Part shown: in pieces, positions 45,097 through 56,031 of the stretch
How positions within the stretch are numbered: position 1 is the first letter of the stretch
Layout of the letters: every line of letters begins with the position of its first letter
Source: Microcella indica
GTDB taxonomy: Bacteria; Actinomycetota; Actinomycetes; Actinomycetales; Microbacteriaceae
Length of the DNA: 64,000 nucleotides
NCBI RefSeq assembly: GCF_013414345.1
Contig: NZ_CP058670.1
Span: 2,418,001 to 2,482,000 of the forward strand
Reading direction: 5' to 3'
Program-made: the position numbers and the translations under genes
The notes under the pieces: generated by a model
Databases searched by the model: none
What the model saw: only the letters and a program-made list of their open reading frames with translations
Told to the model about the DNA's origin: nothing

Positions 45097-46116
45097 ATGA
45101 GTTCGGGCAGATCGGCCGGTCGCGTCCGATTGAAGGACGTCGCGGATCTCGCGGGCGTCTCGATGAAGACCGTCTCCAACGTCATCCACGACTATGAGCA
45201 CGTCTCCGCGGTGATGCGTGATCGGGTGCAGGCCGCGATCGACGAACTCGGCTACCGCCCCAACCTGACGGCGCGGCGACTGGCCACGGGCAAGACCGGG
45301 ATGATCGCTCTCGCGATCCCGGAGATGGATCAGTTCTACTTCGCCGAGATGGCGCGGCACATCGGCGAAGAAGCCGGTAGGCACGGCTACCGGATCCTGG
45401 TCGAGCAGACACTGAGTGACATCGAGGCCGAGCGTGCGGTCATCCGCGACCGAGAGGAGGGGCTCGTGGACGGAGTCATCTTCCACCCCGCTCGCATCGA
45501 CACTCTCGAAATCGCCCGTCTTCGCCCCGGGACCCCGCTCGTGCTGCTCGGCGAAGCAGCGAGACCCATCAATACCGACCACGTGATGATCGACAACACC
45601 CGGGCCGCCCGCGATGGCGTGGAGACGCTCATGCGCGGGGGCCGCCGCAGAGTCGCCTTCCTCGCCGATGTGCGAGGAGACATCACGGAATCGACCCATT
45701 TGCGTCTTCTCGGGTATCAAGAGGCCCTCATCGCCGCGGGTGTCGAGCTCGACCCGCGTCTCGTGCTGACCAGCGAGGGATTCTCCCTCGACGACGGGGT
45801 GCGGGCGATCTCTGCCGCGATCGACGCCGGCATCACGTTCGATGCTGTGCTCTGTCGCGACGACCTGTTCGCGATGGCCGCGCTGAGAGGGCTGTCGCTG
45901 GGGGGCCTCCGCGTGCCCGAGGACGTGTCGGTGCTCGGCTGGGACGACACCGCGATCGCACGGTACAGTACGCCGGCGCTGTCCTCGGTAGCACCGGATA
46001 AGCGCGGACTCGCCGCGATGGCCTTCGAACTTCTCGAGGAGCGCATGGCTGGCTATGCCGGGGTGGGCCGCCACCGCATCGTGCCTCATTCGATCGTCGA
46101 ACGCTCCACCAGCTGA
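45097..46116 (+). CDS. LacI-family transcriptional regulator
   Basis: The protein has 339 residues. The helix-turn-helix is RLKDVADLAGVSMKTVSNVI (11-30) with the hinge helix NLTARRLATG near 56-65, then a periplasmic-binding-like effector domain. It diverges from the sugar operon and precedes the GH2 gene. Matching operators on both promoters make it their likely repressor, released by an oligosaccharide or its breakdown product. ATG 45097 follows TACGAT by six bases (leaderless layout). The GH2 gene starts 43 bases after its stop. Confidence 0.94.
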   Translation: MSSGRSAGRVRLKDVADLAGVSMKTVSNVIHDYEHVSAVMRDRVQAAIDELGYRPNLTARRLATGKTGMIALAIPEMDQFYFAEMARHIGEEAGRHGYRILVEQTLSDIEAERAVIRDREEGLVDGVIFHPARIDTLEIARLRPGTPLVLLGEAARPINTDHVMIDNTRAARDGVETLMRGGRRRVAFLADVRGDITESTHLRLLGYQEALIAAGVELDPRLVLTSEGFSLDDGVRAISAAIDAGITFDAVLCRDDLFAMAALRGLSLGGLRVPEDVSVLGWDDTAIARYSTPALSSVAPDKRGLAAMAFELLEERMAGYAGVGRHRIVPHSIVERSTS

Positions 46117-46124
46117 GGCACCGC

Positions 46125-46153
46125 TTTACAGCGCTGCAAGATTCACATATCGT
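46125..46153 (+). promoter_or_regulatory. promoter/operator of the GH2 gene
   Basis: TTTACA (46125-46130), 17 bases, TATCGT (46148-46153), then GCTTCC and the ATG at 46160: a complete promoter leading to a leaderless start. TTACAGCGCTGCAA (46126-46139) overlaps the -35 box and matches the operator of the sugar operon around the same AGCGCT core. Confidence 0.72.
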
Positions 46154-46159
46154 GCTTCC

Positions 46160-48058
46160 ATGCATGAAACTCCCTCTAGTCGAGCAAGCGGCCAGGATGG
46201 TTCGTACCCGAGGCCGCAACTGGTCCGAGGCGGCTGGTCGCCGCTCGACGGCCCCTGGGGCTTCGCGATCGACGACAACGACGAGGGGCGCGAGCACGGG
46301 TGGATGACTCTGACCGAGCCATTCACTCGCTCGATAGTGGTTCCGTTTCCGCCCGAGTCCCCCGCCTCGGGCATCGGCGACCTCGGCTTCCATCGTGTTC
46401 TCTGGTATCGCCGCACCGTGAAGGCGGTCGACATCGACTCCACCGACCATCGACCTGGTCGACGACTGCTCCTGCACTTCGGCGCGGTCGACTATCGCGC
46501 CGACATCTGGATCTCGGGTATGCACGTGGCCTCGCACGAGGGCGGGCACACCCCGTTCACCGTCGAGGTGCCCGATGGCCAAGCCGGATTCGACATCGTC
46601 GTACGTGTCGAGGACGACCCTCAGGATCTCGCGCAGCCCCGCGGCAAGCAGGACTGGGAGGAGAAGCGGCACGTCGTCTGGTACGACCGCACGAGCGGGA
46701 TCTGGCAACCGGTGTGGCTCGAGTCAGTGCCCCGCCAGCACATCGCGCACCTCTCCTGGCGCGCGAACGTGGCGGGTGCGTCCGCGACACTCAGCATCGA
46801 GCTCGCGGAGCGGCCGAAGTCCGAGACTCGGCTACAGCTCAACCTCTCGGTCGGCGATACGGCCCTGGCCGACCACTCCGTGCGTCTCACCGAACCACGA
46901 ACCGACGTCGTCGTGCCGATCAGCGTTCTCCGCAATGGCCAATCGCTCAGTGACTATCTGTGGTCGCCCGAGAGTCCGACACTCGTCGATGCGGTGCTGG
47001 AACTCTCGGTCGTCGGCGATGATCCGGACGCTGTCGGCTCGTATTTCGGTATTCGCGATGTCGGCACCGAGGGTGGATCGTTCCTCTTGAACGACCGCCC
47101 CTACGACGTGCGCGCCGTGCTGGCGCAGGGCTACTGGGCGGAGTCTCATCTCGCCGCGCCCGGGCCCGAGGCACTGCGTGCTGAGGTCGAGCTGATCAAG
47201 AGCCTCGGCTTCACCACCGTGCGGATGCACCAGAAGATCGAGGATCCCCGGTTCCTCTACTGGGCCGACCGGCTCGGTCTTCTCGTGTGGGAAGAGATGC
47301 CGAGCACGTACGAGTTCTCGACCACATCGTCCGCGCGCATTGTCGCCGAATGGACCGAGGTTGTTCGCCGCGACAGCTCCCACCCCAGCGTCGTGGTCTG
47401 GGTGCCGTTCAATGAGAGTTGGGGAGTGCAGCACGTCGCAACAGAAGTGCCGCAGCAGGACCTCGTGAGGGCGCTCTACCATCTGACGAAAGCGCTCGAT
47501 CCGACACGACTCGTCGTCTCCAATGATGGGTGGGAGCACACGCGCTCAGATCTGCTCACTATCCACGACTACGAGAATGAGGCCGCACGACTGCTCGCCT
47601 CCTACCAGGACCGCGACGCTGTGCAGCGCAGCATCGACGGAATCGCCTCCAATGGCCGCCGCCTGCTGATCGGAACGCACGACGAACGTGCCCACACTGC
47701 TGCGGCGCCCGTGGTCCTCAGCGAGTTCGGCGGCGTGAGCATCGACCCGCCCGGCCGCGACGGGTGGGGATACCGCCTTGTCGAATCTCACTATCACCTC
47801 GAGGAGCACTTGGTGGGACTCTTCGCTGCTGCGCACGAGAGCCACGGGCTCGCAGGCTGGTGCTATACCCAGTTGACCGATACGGCGCAGGAGACGAATG
47901 GTCTTGCAGACGCGCAGCGGATTCCGAAGCTGCCTGCCGAGCGCATTAGGGCGATCGTGGAAGGAGTCGGATTCAGCCCGCCATCCGACGAGCCGACGTA
48001 CAGCGAGAGCAATCGCACTCACGACGCTGCGGCAAGCATGCCCGCCCGCGACGGTTGA
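46160..48058 (+). CDS. glycoside hydrolase family 2 enzyme
   Basis: The protein has 632 residues. The N-terminal sugar-binding domain (about 20-190, with GFHRVLWYRRTV and WYDRTSGIWQPVWLESV) is followed by an Ig-like domain and a TIM barrel. The acid/base is in VPFNESWG (N418-E419) and the nucleophile is E522 in VLSEFGG. No signal peptide: it should act in the cytoplasm. Family 2 contains beta-galactosidases, beta-glucuronidases and others; the specificity is unknown, but it is controlled by the same operator as the GH43/ABC operon. Start ATG 46160 is fixed by the promoter, six bases upstream. Confidence 0.9.
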   Translation: MHETPSSRASGQDGSYPRPQLVRGGWSPLDGPWGFAIDDNDEGREHGWMTLTEPFTRSIVVPFPPESPASGIGDLGFHRVLWYRRTVKAVDIDSTDHRPGRRLLLHFGAVDYRADIWISGMHVASHEGGHTPFTVEVPDGQAGFDIVVRVEDDPQDLAQPRGKQDWEEKRHVVWYDRTSGIWQPVWLESVPRQHIAHLSWRANVAGASATLSIELAERPKSETRLQLNLSVGDTALADHSVRLTEPRTDVVVPISVLRNGQSLSDYLWSPESPTLVDAVLELSVVGDDPDAVGSYFGIRDVGTEGGSFLLNDRPYDVRAVLAQGYWAESHLAAPGPEALRAEVELIKSLGFTTVRMHQKIEDPRFLYWADRLGLLVWEEMPSTYEFSTTSSARIVAEWTEVVRRDSSHPSVVVWVPFNESWGVQHVATEVPQQDLVRALYHLTKALDPTRLVVSNDGWEHTRSDLLTIHDYENEAARLLASYQDRDAVQRSIDGIASNGRRLLIGTHDERAHTAAAPVVLSEFGGVSIDPPGRDGWGYRLVESHYHLEEHLVGLFAAAHESHGLAGWCYTQLTDTAQETNGLADAQRIPKLPAERIRAIVEGVGFSPPSDEPTYSESNRTHDAAASMPARDG

Positions 48059-48098
48059 CGGCGCAGTACCCGACCGCGTCCGCTGCAGCCCGCCGCAC

Positions 48099-48188
48099 CT
48101 ACTGGTTGAGAGCGGCCCCGAGGAGCATCGCGCCGACGAAGACGAGCACGGCGATCATCACGTACATCCAGATGGCTCTGGCACTCAT
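48099..48188 (-). CDS. 29-residue single-helix membrane peptide
   Basis: On the reverse strand an ATG at 48188 follows AGGAG by 5 bases and opens a 29-codon frame ending in TAG (48101-48099). The sequence is almost all one hydrophobic helix (AIWMYVMIAVLVFVGAMLLGAAL). It lies between the GH2 gene and purL, on the opposite strand. The good ribosome site and helix make it a likely real small protein; no function is known. Confidence 0.5.
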   Translation of the reverse strand: MSARAIWMYVMIAVLVFVGAMLLGAALNQ

Positions 48189-48277
48189 GGTACTCCTGAG
48201 TTCGGGGGGCTGGGGCTGGGTGTGCGGGGCTCCGACAGGAGCAGAACCAGCCTAGGCCCGCCGATAGGCTGGAGTGC

Positions 48278-50605
<2,328 letters not shown>

Positions 50606-50607
50606 CC

Positions 50608-53016
50608 GTGCAGGGGCTCGGCGCGGCGGAGGTGCGCGAGCGCCTCGAACGCGGCCAGAGCAACGCCATGCCGAGCAGCACGGGGCGCTCGTTCTGGCGC
50701 ATCATGCAGGCGAACCTGTTCACGCTGTTCAACCTCATCGTCGGCGGCGCGTTCGCGCTGCTGCTCGTGCTCGGCTACTGGCAGGACGCCGTCTTCGGGC
50801 TCTTCGTCATCGCCAACGTCGTCATCGGGGTGGCGCAGGAGTTCCGCGCCAAGATCACCCTCAGCAGGCTCGCGGTGCTCAACGCGCCGCGCGCTCGAGT
50901 GCTGCGCAGCGGAAGCGACCCCGAGAGCGCCGTGCACGAGGTGCCGGTCGCGGAGGTCGTGCTCAACGACATCCTCGTGCTCGCTGCGGGCGACCAGGTC
51001 ACGGCTGACGCCGAGGTGCTCGAGGCGCACGGGCTCGACGTCGACGAGTCGCTGCTCACGGGCGAGGCCGACCCCGTCGTCTCCGGCCCCGGGCGCGAGC
51101 TCATGTCGGGCTCGACGGTCGTCGCCGGCAGCGGGCTCGCGCGCGTGATCCGCGTCGGCGGCGACTCCTACGCCGCCCGCATCACGGCCGAGGCGAAGCA
51201 GTTCTCGCTCGTGCGCAGCGAGCTGCGCGGCGGCATCGCGCGCATCATCCGCTGGATCACCGTGCTGCTGCTGCCGGTCGGCGCGATCGTCGTCAACGGC
51301 CAGATGCAGGCGGCGGGCGGCTGGGCGGTCGCGATCGAATCGGGCGCGTGGCGCGAGGCCGCGGTCGCGGCGACGGCGAGCCTCATCGCAATGATCCCGC
51401 AGGGGCTAGTTTTCATGACGAGCGTCGCGCTCGCCGTCGGGGCGGTCAAGCTCGCCCAGCACGAGGTGCTCGTGCAGGAGCTCGCCGCCGTTGAGGGCCT
51501 CGCGCGCGTCGACATGCTGTGCCTCGACAAGACGGGCACCCTCACCGAGGGCCGTATGGTGCTCGACGGGGTGGAGCCGCTCAGAGCGGCCGACCTCGCG
51601 CAGGAAGCGCGGGCCGTGCTCGCCTGGATGGGCGCCGACCGCGACGCCAACGCGACCACCCGTGCGCTCGTCGAGCGCTTCACCGCGCCGCCGACCGAGC
51701 AGCCGGTGCGCGCGATCGAGTTCTCGAGCCGCCGCAAGTGGAGCGCGGTCTCCTTCGCCGACGGCCCGGCCCGCGGCACGTGGGTGCTCGGGGCCCCCGA
51801 CATCGTCCTCGCCGACGTTCCTGATGCGGCGGATGCTCTCGCACGGTTCGACGAGCGCGCGACGGCCGGCGAGCGCACCGTCGTGCTCGCCCGCACCGAC
51901 GCGATTCTCGACCCTCCCGTCGAGGCGCCCGAGGGCGAGCGGCCGCCCGAGCCCGACCTGCCCGCCGACCTCGCGGCAGTCGCCCTCGTGTCGTTCCGCG
52001 AGAAGGTGCGCGACGACGCCCACGAGACGCTCGGCTACTTTCGCGAGCAGGAGGTCGAGCTGTGCGTCATCTCGGGTGACGACCCGCGCACCGTGGCGGC
52101 GGTCGCGCGGGAGGCGGGCATCCATCATGAGGGCCCCGGGTACGACGCGAGACAGTTGCCGGAGGAGGACGCAGCGCTCGACGCCATCATGGCCGAGCAC
52201 CGCGTCTTCGGCCGCGTGACGCCCGAGCAGAAGAAGGCCATGGTGCTCTCGCTGCAGCGACTCGGGCACACGGTCGCGATGACGGGCGACGGCGTCAATG
52301 ACGCGCTCGCGCTCAAGCACGCCGACCTGGGCATCGCGATGGGGTCGGGAGCCGCCGCGACGCGCGCGGTCGCCCGCCTCGTGCTACTCGACGGCCAGTT
52401 CAGCCGCTTGCCGCGCGTCGTGGCGGAGGGTCGGCAGGTCATCGCGAACGTCGAGCGGCTCGCGAAGCTCTTCCTCTCCAAGACGACCTACGCGATCCTC
52501 TTCGCCGTCGTGTTCGGGGCGCTCCTGTGGCCCTTCCCGTTCCTGCCGCGGCAGCTGTCGATCGTCGACGGGCTCACGATCGGCCTGCCCGCGCTCGTGC
52601 TCGCGCTGCTGCCGAACATCCAGCGCTACCGCCCGGGGTTCCTGCGCCGGGCCGCGCGGTTCTGCATCCCCTCCGGCCTCGTCGTGGGCGGCACGCTCAT
52701 CTCCGTCGTCGCCTACGCCTACCTCGACGGCTACGCCCCGCCCGTCGTGCAGACGGCGGCCGTCATCACCCTCACCCTCACGGCGCTGTGGGTGCTCGTG
52801 ATCCTCTCGCGACCCTTCACGTGGATCACGAGCCTCGTCGTCGTCGCGGCCTACGCGGGGCTCGGTGTGGTGTTCGCGATCCCGGCCGCCGTCGACTTCC
52901 TGCAGCTCGGTGCCGCCCCGCTCGAGCTCATTCTGGTTGCCGTGGGAGCGAGCGCGATCGGCTCCCTCCTGCTCGAGGTCATGCACCGGGTCGTCGCGCG
53001 CAGCGACCCGCGCTAG
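50608..53016 (+). CDS. P-type cation ATPase, CtpE-like (probable Ca2+ pump)
   Basis: The protein has 802 residues. The phosphorylation motif is DKTGTLTEG (D307), the hinge is MTGDGVNDALALKHADLGIAMG, and LTGEADPV replaces the usual TGES loop. N-terminal GLSN-like text and ANLFTLFNLI match mycobacterial CtpE, a calcium-importing pump (family knowledge), rather than heavy-metal pumps: no CxxC metal-binding domain or CPC motif is present. GTG 50608 lies 2 bases after the purL stop. Expression may depend on purL transcription. Confidence 0.88.
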   Translation: MQGLGAAEVRERLERGQSNAMPSSTGRSFWRIMQANLFTLFNLIVGGAFALLLVLGYWQDAVFGLFVIANVVIGVAQEFRAKITLSRLAVLNAPRARVLRSGSDPESAVHEVPVAEVVLNDILVLAAGDQVTADAEVLEAHGLDVDESLLTGEADPVVSGPGRELMSGSTVVAGSGLARVIRVGGDSYAARITAEAKQFSLVRSELRGGIARIIRWITVLLLPVGAIVVNGQMQAAGGWAVAIESGAWREAAVAATASLIAMIPQGLVFMTSVALAVGAVKLAQHEVLVQELAAVEGLARVDMLCLDKTGTLTEGRMVLDGVEPLRAADLAQEARAVLAWMGADRDANATTRALVERFTAPPTEQPVRAIEFSSRRKWSAVSFADGPARGTWVLGAPDIVLADVPDAADALARFDERATAGERTVVLARTDAILDPPVEAPEGERPPEPDLPADLAAVALVSFREKVRDDAHETLGYFREQEVELCVISGDDPRTVAAVAREAGIHHEGPGYDARQLPEEDAALDAIMAEHRVFGRVTPEQKKAMVLSLQRLGHTVAMTGDGVNDALALKHADLGIAMGSGAAATRAVARLVLLDGQFSRLPRVVAEGRQVIANVERLAKLFLSKTTYAILFAVVFGALLWPFPFLPRQLSIVDGLTIGLPALVLALLPNIQRYRPGFLRRAARFCIPSGLVVGGTLISVVAYAYLDGYAPPVVQTAAVITLTLTALWVLVILSRPFTWITSLVVVAAYAGLGVVFAIPAAVDFLQLGAAPLELILVAVGASAIGSLLLEVMHRVVARSDPR

Positions 53017-53040
53017 AGGGGCATCACCGCACGGCCCGCG

Positions 53041-54093
53041 CTAGACGACCCCGGCGCGGGCACGTCGCCGCACGGGCAGGCGCAGCCGTCGCTGCGCGAG
53101 GAGCACTCCGAGCAGCACGAGCAGAGCGCCGACCGGCTCGTTCCACACGAGCACCTCGCCGAGGACGAGCACGCCGAGCGCGACGCCCACGACCGGGGAG
53201 ATGTACGTGACGGTCGCCGACCGGGTCGCACCCCACACGCGCACGACGTTCTGGTTCCACGCGTAGGCGAAGCCCGTGCCGAGCGCCCCGAGCAGCACGA
53301 TCGCGATGACCACCGAGGGCGTGAGCGTCATCGGGTCGAGGCCGATCGCGGGGGTGAGGATGAGCATCCAGACCGCCGCGAGGGCGATCATGACGAACGA
53401 CAGCATGATGGCGGTGAGACCGCTGTCGCGCAGGAAGCGGCGCATGTAGCTGAGGCTCACGCCGTAGCAGGCAGTGGCGCCGAGCACGGCGAGGTAGGGC
53501 ACGATGCCGCCCGTGCCCGCACCGAGCCCCTGCCACGGGCCGACGATGACGACGACGCCGAGGGTGCCGACGGCAATGCCCATGATCTGCTCGCGAGCGA
53601 GCGTCTCCACCTTGAACAGCAGCCCGGCCAGGAGGGCCGTCCAAATCGGCGTCGTCGCGTTGAGGATGCTCGTGACGCCGGAGGCGAGGTACTGCTGCGC
53701 CCATGCGAAGAGCAGGTACGGCAGCGCGGCGAAGGTGACCGAGAGCACCGCGAGGTGCCCCCAGACGCGCCGGTCGCGCGGAAGCCGGTCGCGAGTGACG
53801 AGGGCGATCAGGCCGAGGGTGAGCGCGCCGAAGACGGTGCGGCCCGTCGCCACCTGCGCCGGCGAGAGGCCCTCGAGGGCGAGCGCCATGAAGAGGAAGC
53901 TCGCACCCCACACGAGGCCCGCGAGACCGAACTGGATGGCGATCCAGGTATCGGAGCTGGACGGCACGGTCGGCGCTGCCTCCGTCGACTCCGGGAGGGC
54001 TACCGGGACGGTCGCGGGTGCCGGCTCATCGCCGTCGAACGGGGCTGCACCGGAGCGCTCAGGCGTCGCCGCCGCGGGGTTCTCGTGACTCAC
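53041..54093 (-). CDS. EamA/DMT-family transporter
   Basis: The protein has 350 residues. After a hydrophilic 50-residue N-terminus rich in Pro/Ala/Glu come ten TM helices in two EamA repeats (WGASFLFMALALEGLSPAQVATGR, TPIWTALLAGLLF, ISPVVGVALGVLVLGE). It probably exports a metabolite; the substrate is unknown. The start is GTG 54093, with TAGTCT six bases upstream on the coding strand. It is not closely similar to the DMT protein at 7200. Confidence 0.87.
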   Translation of the reverse strand: MSHENPAAATPERSGAAPFDGDEPAPATVPVALPESTEAAPTVPSSSDTWIAIQFGLAGLVWGASFLFMALALEGLSPAQVATGRTVFGALTLGLIALVTRDRLPRDRRVWGHLAVLSVTFAALPYLLFAWAQQYLASGVTSILNATTPIWTALLAGLLFKVETLAREQIMGIAVGTLGVVVIVGPWQGLGAGTGGIVPYLAVLGATACYGVSLSYMRRFLRDSGLTAIMLSFVMIALAAVWMLILTPAIGLDPMTLTPSVVIAIVLLGALGTGFAYAWNQNVVRVWGATRSATVTYISPVVGVALGVLVLGEVLVWNEPVGALLVLLGVLLAQRRLRLPVRRRARAGVV

Positions 54094-54174
54094 GGAGTGA
54101 GACTACTGCCCGGCGAGGTCGCGGACGGCTCCCGCCGATCGCGCCGTCCGATACCCGCGCACGGGCGCGAGCCG

Positions 54175-54492
54175 TCAGTCGTTGCCGGATGCAGCGATAC
54201 TGCCGGTGGAGGCGATCTGCTCGTGGTGGTGGATCACTTCGGCGACGATGAAGGAGAGGAACTTCTCGGCGAAGGCGGGGTCGAGCTCCGCCTCCTCGGC
54301 GAGCGCCCGCAGGCGTTCGATCTGCACGCGCTCCCGATCGGGATCGCTCGGCGGCATGCCTGTCGCCGCCTTGAGCCGACCGACGGTCTGCGTGCACTTG
54401 AAGCGCTCGGCGAGGAGGTGCACGAGCGCCGCGTCGATGTTGTCGATGCTCTTGCGCAGCGAGGCGAGCTCATCGGTGGCAACGGCGTCCAT
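54175..54492 (-). CDS. chorismate mutase (AroQ type)
   Basis: A 105-residue all-helical protein with the AroQ pattern: LRKSIDNIDAALVHLLAERFKCTQTVGRLKA (cited by its ends LRKSIDNID and VGRLKA), then the PSDPDRERVQIERLR helix, matching the residues that grip the bridged substrate. It rearranges chorismate to prephenate on the way to Phe and Tyr. ATG 54492 follows TACGCT by seven bases (leaderless layout). No other aromatic pathway gene is near. Confidence 0.9.
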   Translation of the reverse strand: MDAVATDELASLRKSIDNIDAALVHLLAERFKCTQTVGRLKAATGMPPSDPDRERVQIERLRALAEEAELDPAFAEKFLSFIVAEVIHHHEQIASTGSIAASGND

Positions 54493-54585
54493 GCTCCACA
54501 GCGTACTGTCTCGCAGGCCCGCGCACGGGTCGGCGCCCCTCGACGCGTGAGACGCGGGGCGCCTCGCCACGCGTGGCGGGTCGGC

Positions 54586-54975
54586 CTACCTCCCCGCGCC
54601 CGCGCCCTCTTCGAGCATCGCGGTGCGCAGGGTGGAGCGCGCCTCCAGCAGTTCGGGGTCCTCCACCCAGCGGTGGTCGACTCCCGCCCAGAGATCCCCG
54701 TGCAGGCCCTCGAGCATGCGGTCGGCGAGGAGGAGGTCCTCATCGGCGAGCAGCTCGGGCGCCGCGATGATCGCGCGCTCGATCTGCCCGACGAGGGAGA
54801 GGATGATGCGCGGCTGGTCGGGGGAGCCCGACAGGGTCACGCGAATCGCGGCGCTCACGGGACCGCACGCGGCCGGCAGCGTGAGCTGCTCGGCCGTCGG
54901 GTCGAGAACCGTCGACGAGGCGGCGCTGGGGCGCTGCGTCGTGGCGGTCGGGGCCTGGTGTGTCGTCAGAGTCAT
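54586..54975 (-). CDS. conserved-looking protein of unknown family
   Basis: A 129-residue frame. The N-terminal 30 residues are Thr/Ala/Gln-rich and likely disordered; from about 35 on the sequence alternates helix-like stretches (LSLVGQIERAIIAAPELLADEDLLLADRMLEGLHGDLW). No motif, signal peptide or membrane helix was recognised. Start 54975 is chosen because TAGCGT ends seven bases upstream; an ATG at 54981 is the alternative. The G+C pattern is that of a true gene. It diverges from the glycosyltransferase gene. Confidence 0.55.
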   Translation of the reverse strand: MTLTTHQAPTATTQRPSAASSTVLDPTAEQLTLPAACGPVSAAIRVTLSGSPDQPRIILSLVGQIERAIIAAPELLADEDLLLADRMLEGLHGDLWAGVDHRWVEDPELLEARSTLRTAMLEEGAGAGR

Positions 54976-55200
54976 GCCCATGACGCTAGAAGCCTGGACG
55001 TACCGCGAATAGGGGGTTGACGACATACCCTGTCGAGCGATAAGGGGGGTCATTGCGCCCCGCTCTCTCGGTGGGCCGAAGTGGCGCTGGCGGAGCGTAG
55101 CTCACCGTAGAGGCTCGCGCCAGGGGGTCGGGGGCGGATTGACGCTACCCCGACGGTTCGGTTGGGTTGCCTGAGGGGATCACAGGTCTGGGGGGACACG
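54976..55200. other. 225-base intergenic region before the glycosyltransferase
   Basis: This stretch is less GC-rich than the genes. It holds promoters for the two divergent genes; I see no operator, riboswitch or repeat. A TTGACG word at 55139-55144 (ending line of the region) could be a -35 box, but no convincing -10 partner was found. Confidence 0.35.
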
Positions 55201-56031
55201 ATGGCAATGAGCACGCTCACGGGCACGATGCGACATCGACCGCGGGCGACCGTCTCGGTCGTCATTCCGGTGCGGGATGACCGGCAGCACCTGCAGCGTT
55301 GCCTCGACGCGCTCTCCGCGCAGACGCATCCGCCGTTCGAATTCATCGTCGTCGACAACGCGAGCTCCGACGACAGCGCCGCGGTCGCCGCCCGATACGG
55401 CGCGGTCGTGCTGCACGAGAGCGAGGTGGGCATCCCGGCCGCGAGCGCGACAGGGTATGACGCCGCGCGCGGCGAGTTCATCGCCCGCGTCGACGCCGAC
55501 AGCGTGCCGGGCGCGACGTGGATCGCGTCGGTCTGCGAGCTGCTCGAGCGCCACCCCGAGCTCGCCGCCGTGACGGGCGGCGGCACGCTCATGGACGACG
55601 ACGGGCGGCCGCACCTGCGCTCCTCGCGCCTCTACATGCGGTCGTACTTCGCGCTCGTGGGTCTCGCACTCGGCCACCCCCCGCTGTGGGGCTCGGCCCT
55701 CGCGATGCGGCGCACGGTGTGGAACGAGGTGCGCGGCGAGGTGTGCCGCCACGACGCGCGCATGAACGACGACATCGACCTGAGCGTCCACATCGGCCCG
55801 CAGCGCAGGATCGCGGTCGATCGACGTCTGACTCTCGCCGCCTCCGCGAGCCCGCTCTCCCTCGACGGCGCGCTCCTCGTGCGCCTCTGGCGCGGCCTGT
55901 ACACGATCGTGCGTCACTGGCCGCGAGAGTTCCCCACCCTGCGCTGGCTTCGTCGGCAGCAGTCCCCGCGGGCCGGCCTCACCGCCAGTCCGACCCCGCA
56001 GCCACTCGCGCCCGCGGGGGGCGCGCTCTAG
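55201..56031 (+). CDS. family 2 glycosyltransferase
   Basis: A 276-residue GT-A protein. The start VSVVIPVRDDRQHLQRCLDAL and the nucleotide-sugar motif RVDADS (D-x-D) are typical of family 2. Acceptor-side text includes WGSALAMRRTVWNEV and MNDDIDLSVHIG. It would add a sugar to a lipid, glycan or protein; the substrate is unknown. No TM helix. The stop TAG is part of the CTAG that flanks the adjacent insertion sequence; the original sequence after it also reads CTAG, so the protein length is unchanged by the insertion. Confidence 0.85.
   Translation: MAMSTLTGTMRHRPRATVSVVIPVRDDRQHLQRCLDALSAQTHPPFEFIVVDNASSDDSAAVAARYGAVVLHESEVGIPAASATGYDAARGEFIARVDADSVPGATWIASVCELLERHPELAAVTGGGTLMDDDGRPHLRSSRLYMRSYFALVGLALGHPPLWGSALAMRRTVWNEVRGEVCRHDARMNDDIDLSVHIGPQRRIAVDRRLTLAASASPLSLDGALLVRLWRGLYTIVRHWPREFPTLRWLRRQQSPRAGLTASPTPQPLAPAGGAL
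56028..56031. repeat. CTAG target duplication, left
   Basis: CTAG at 56028-56031, matched by CTAG at 57844-57847 on the other side of the insertion sequence. It contains the stop codon of the glycosyltransferase. Confidence 0.75.
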
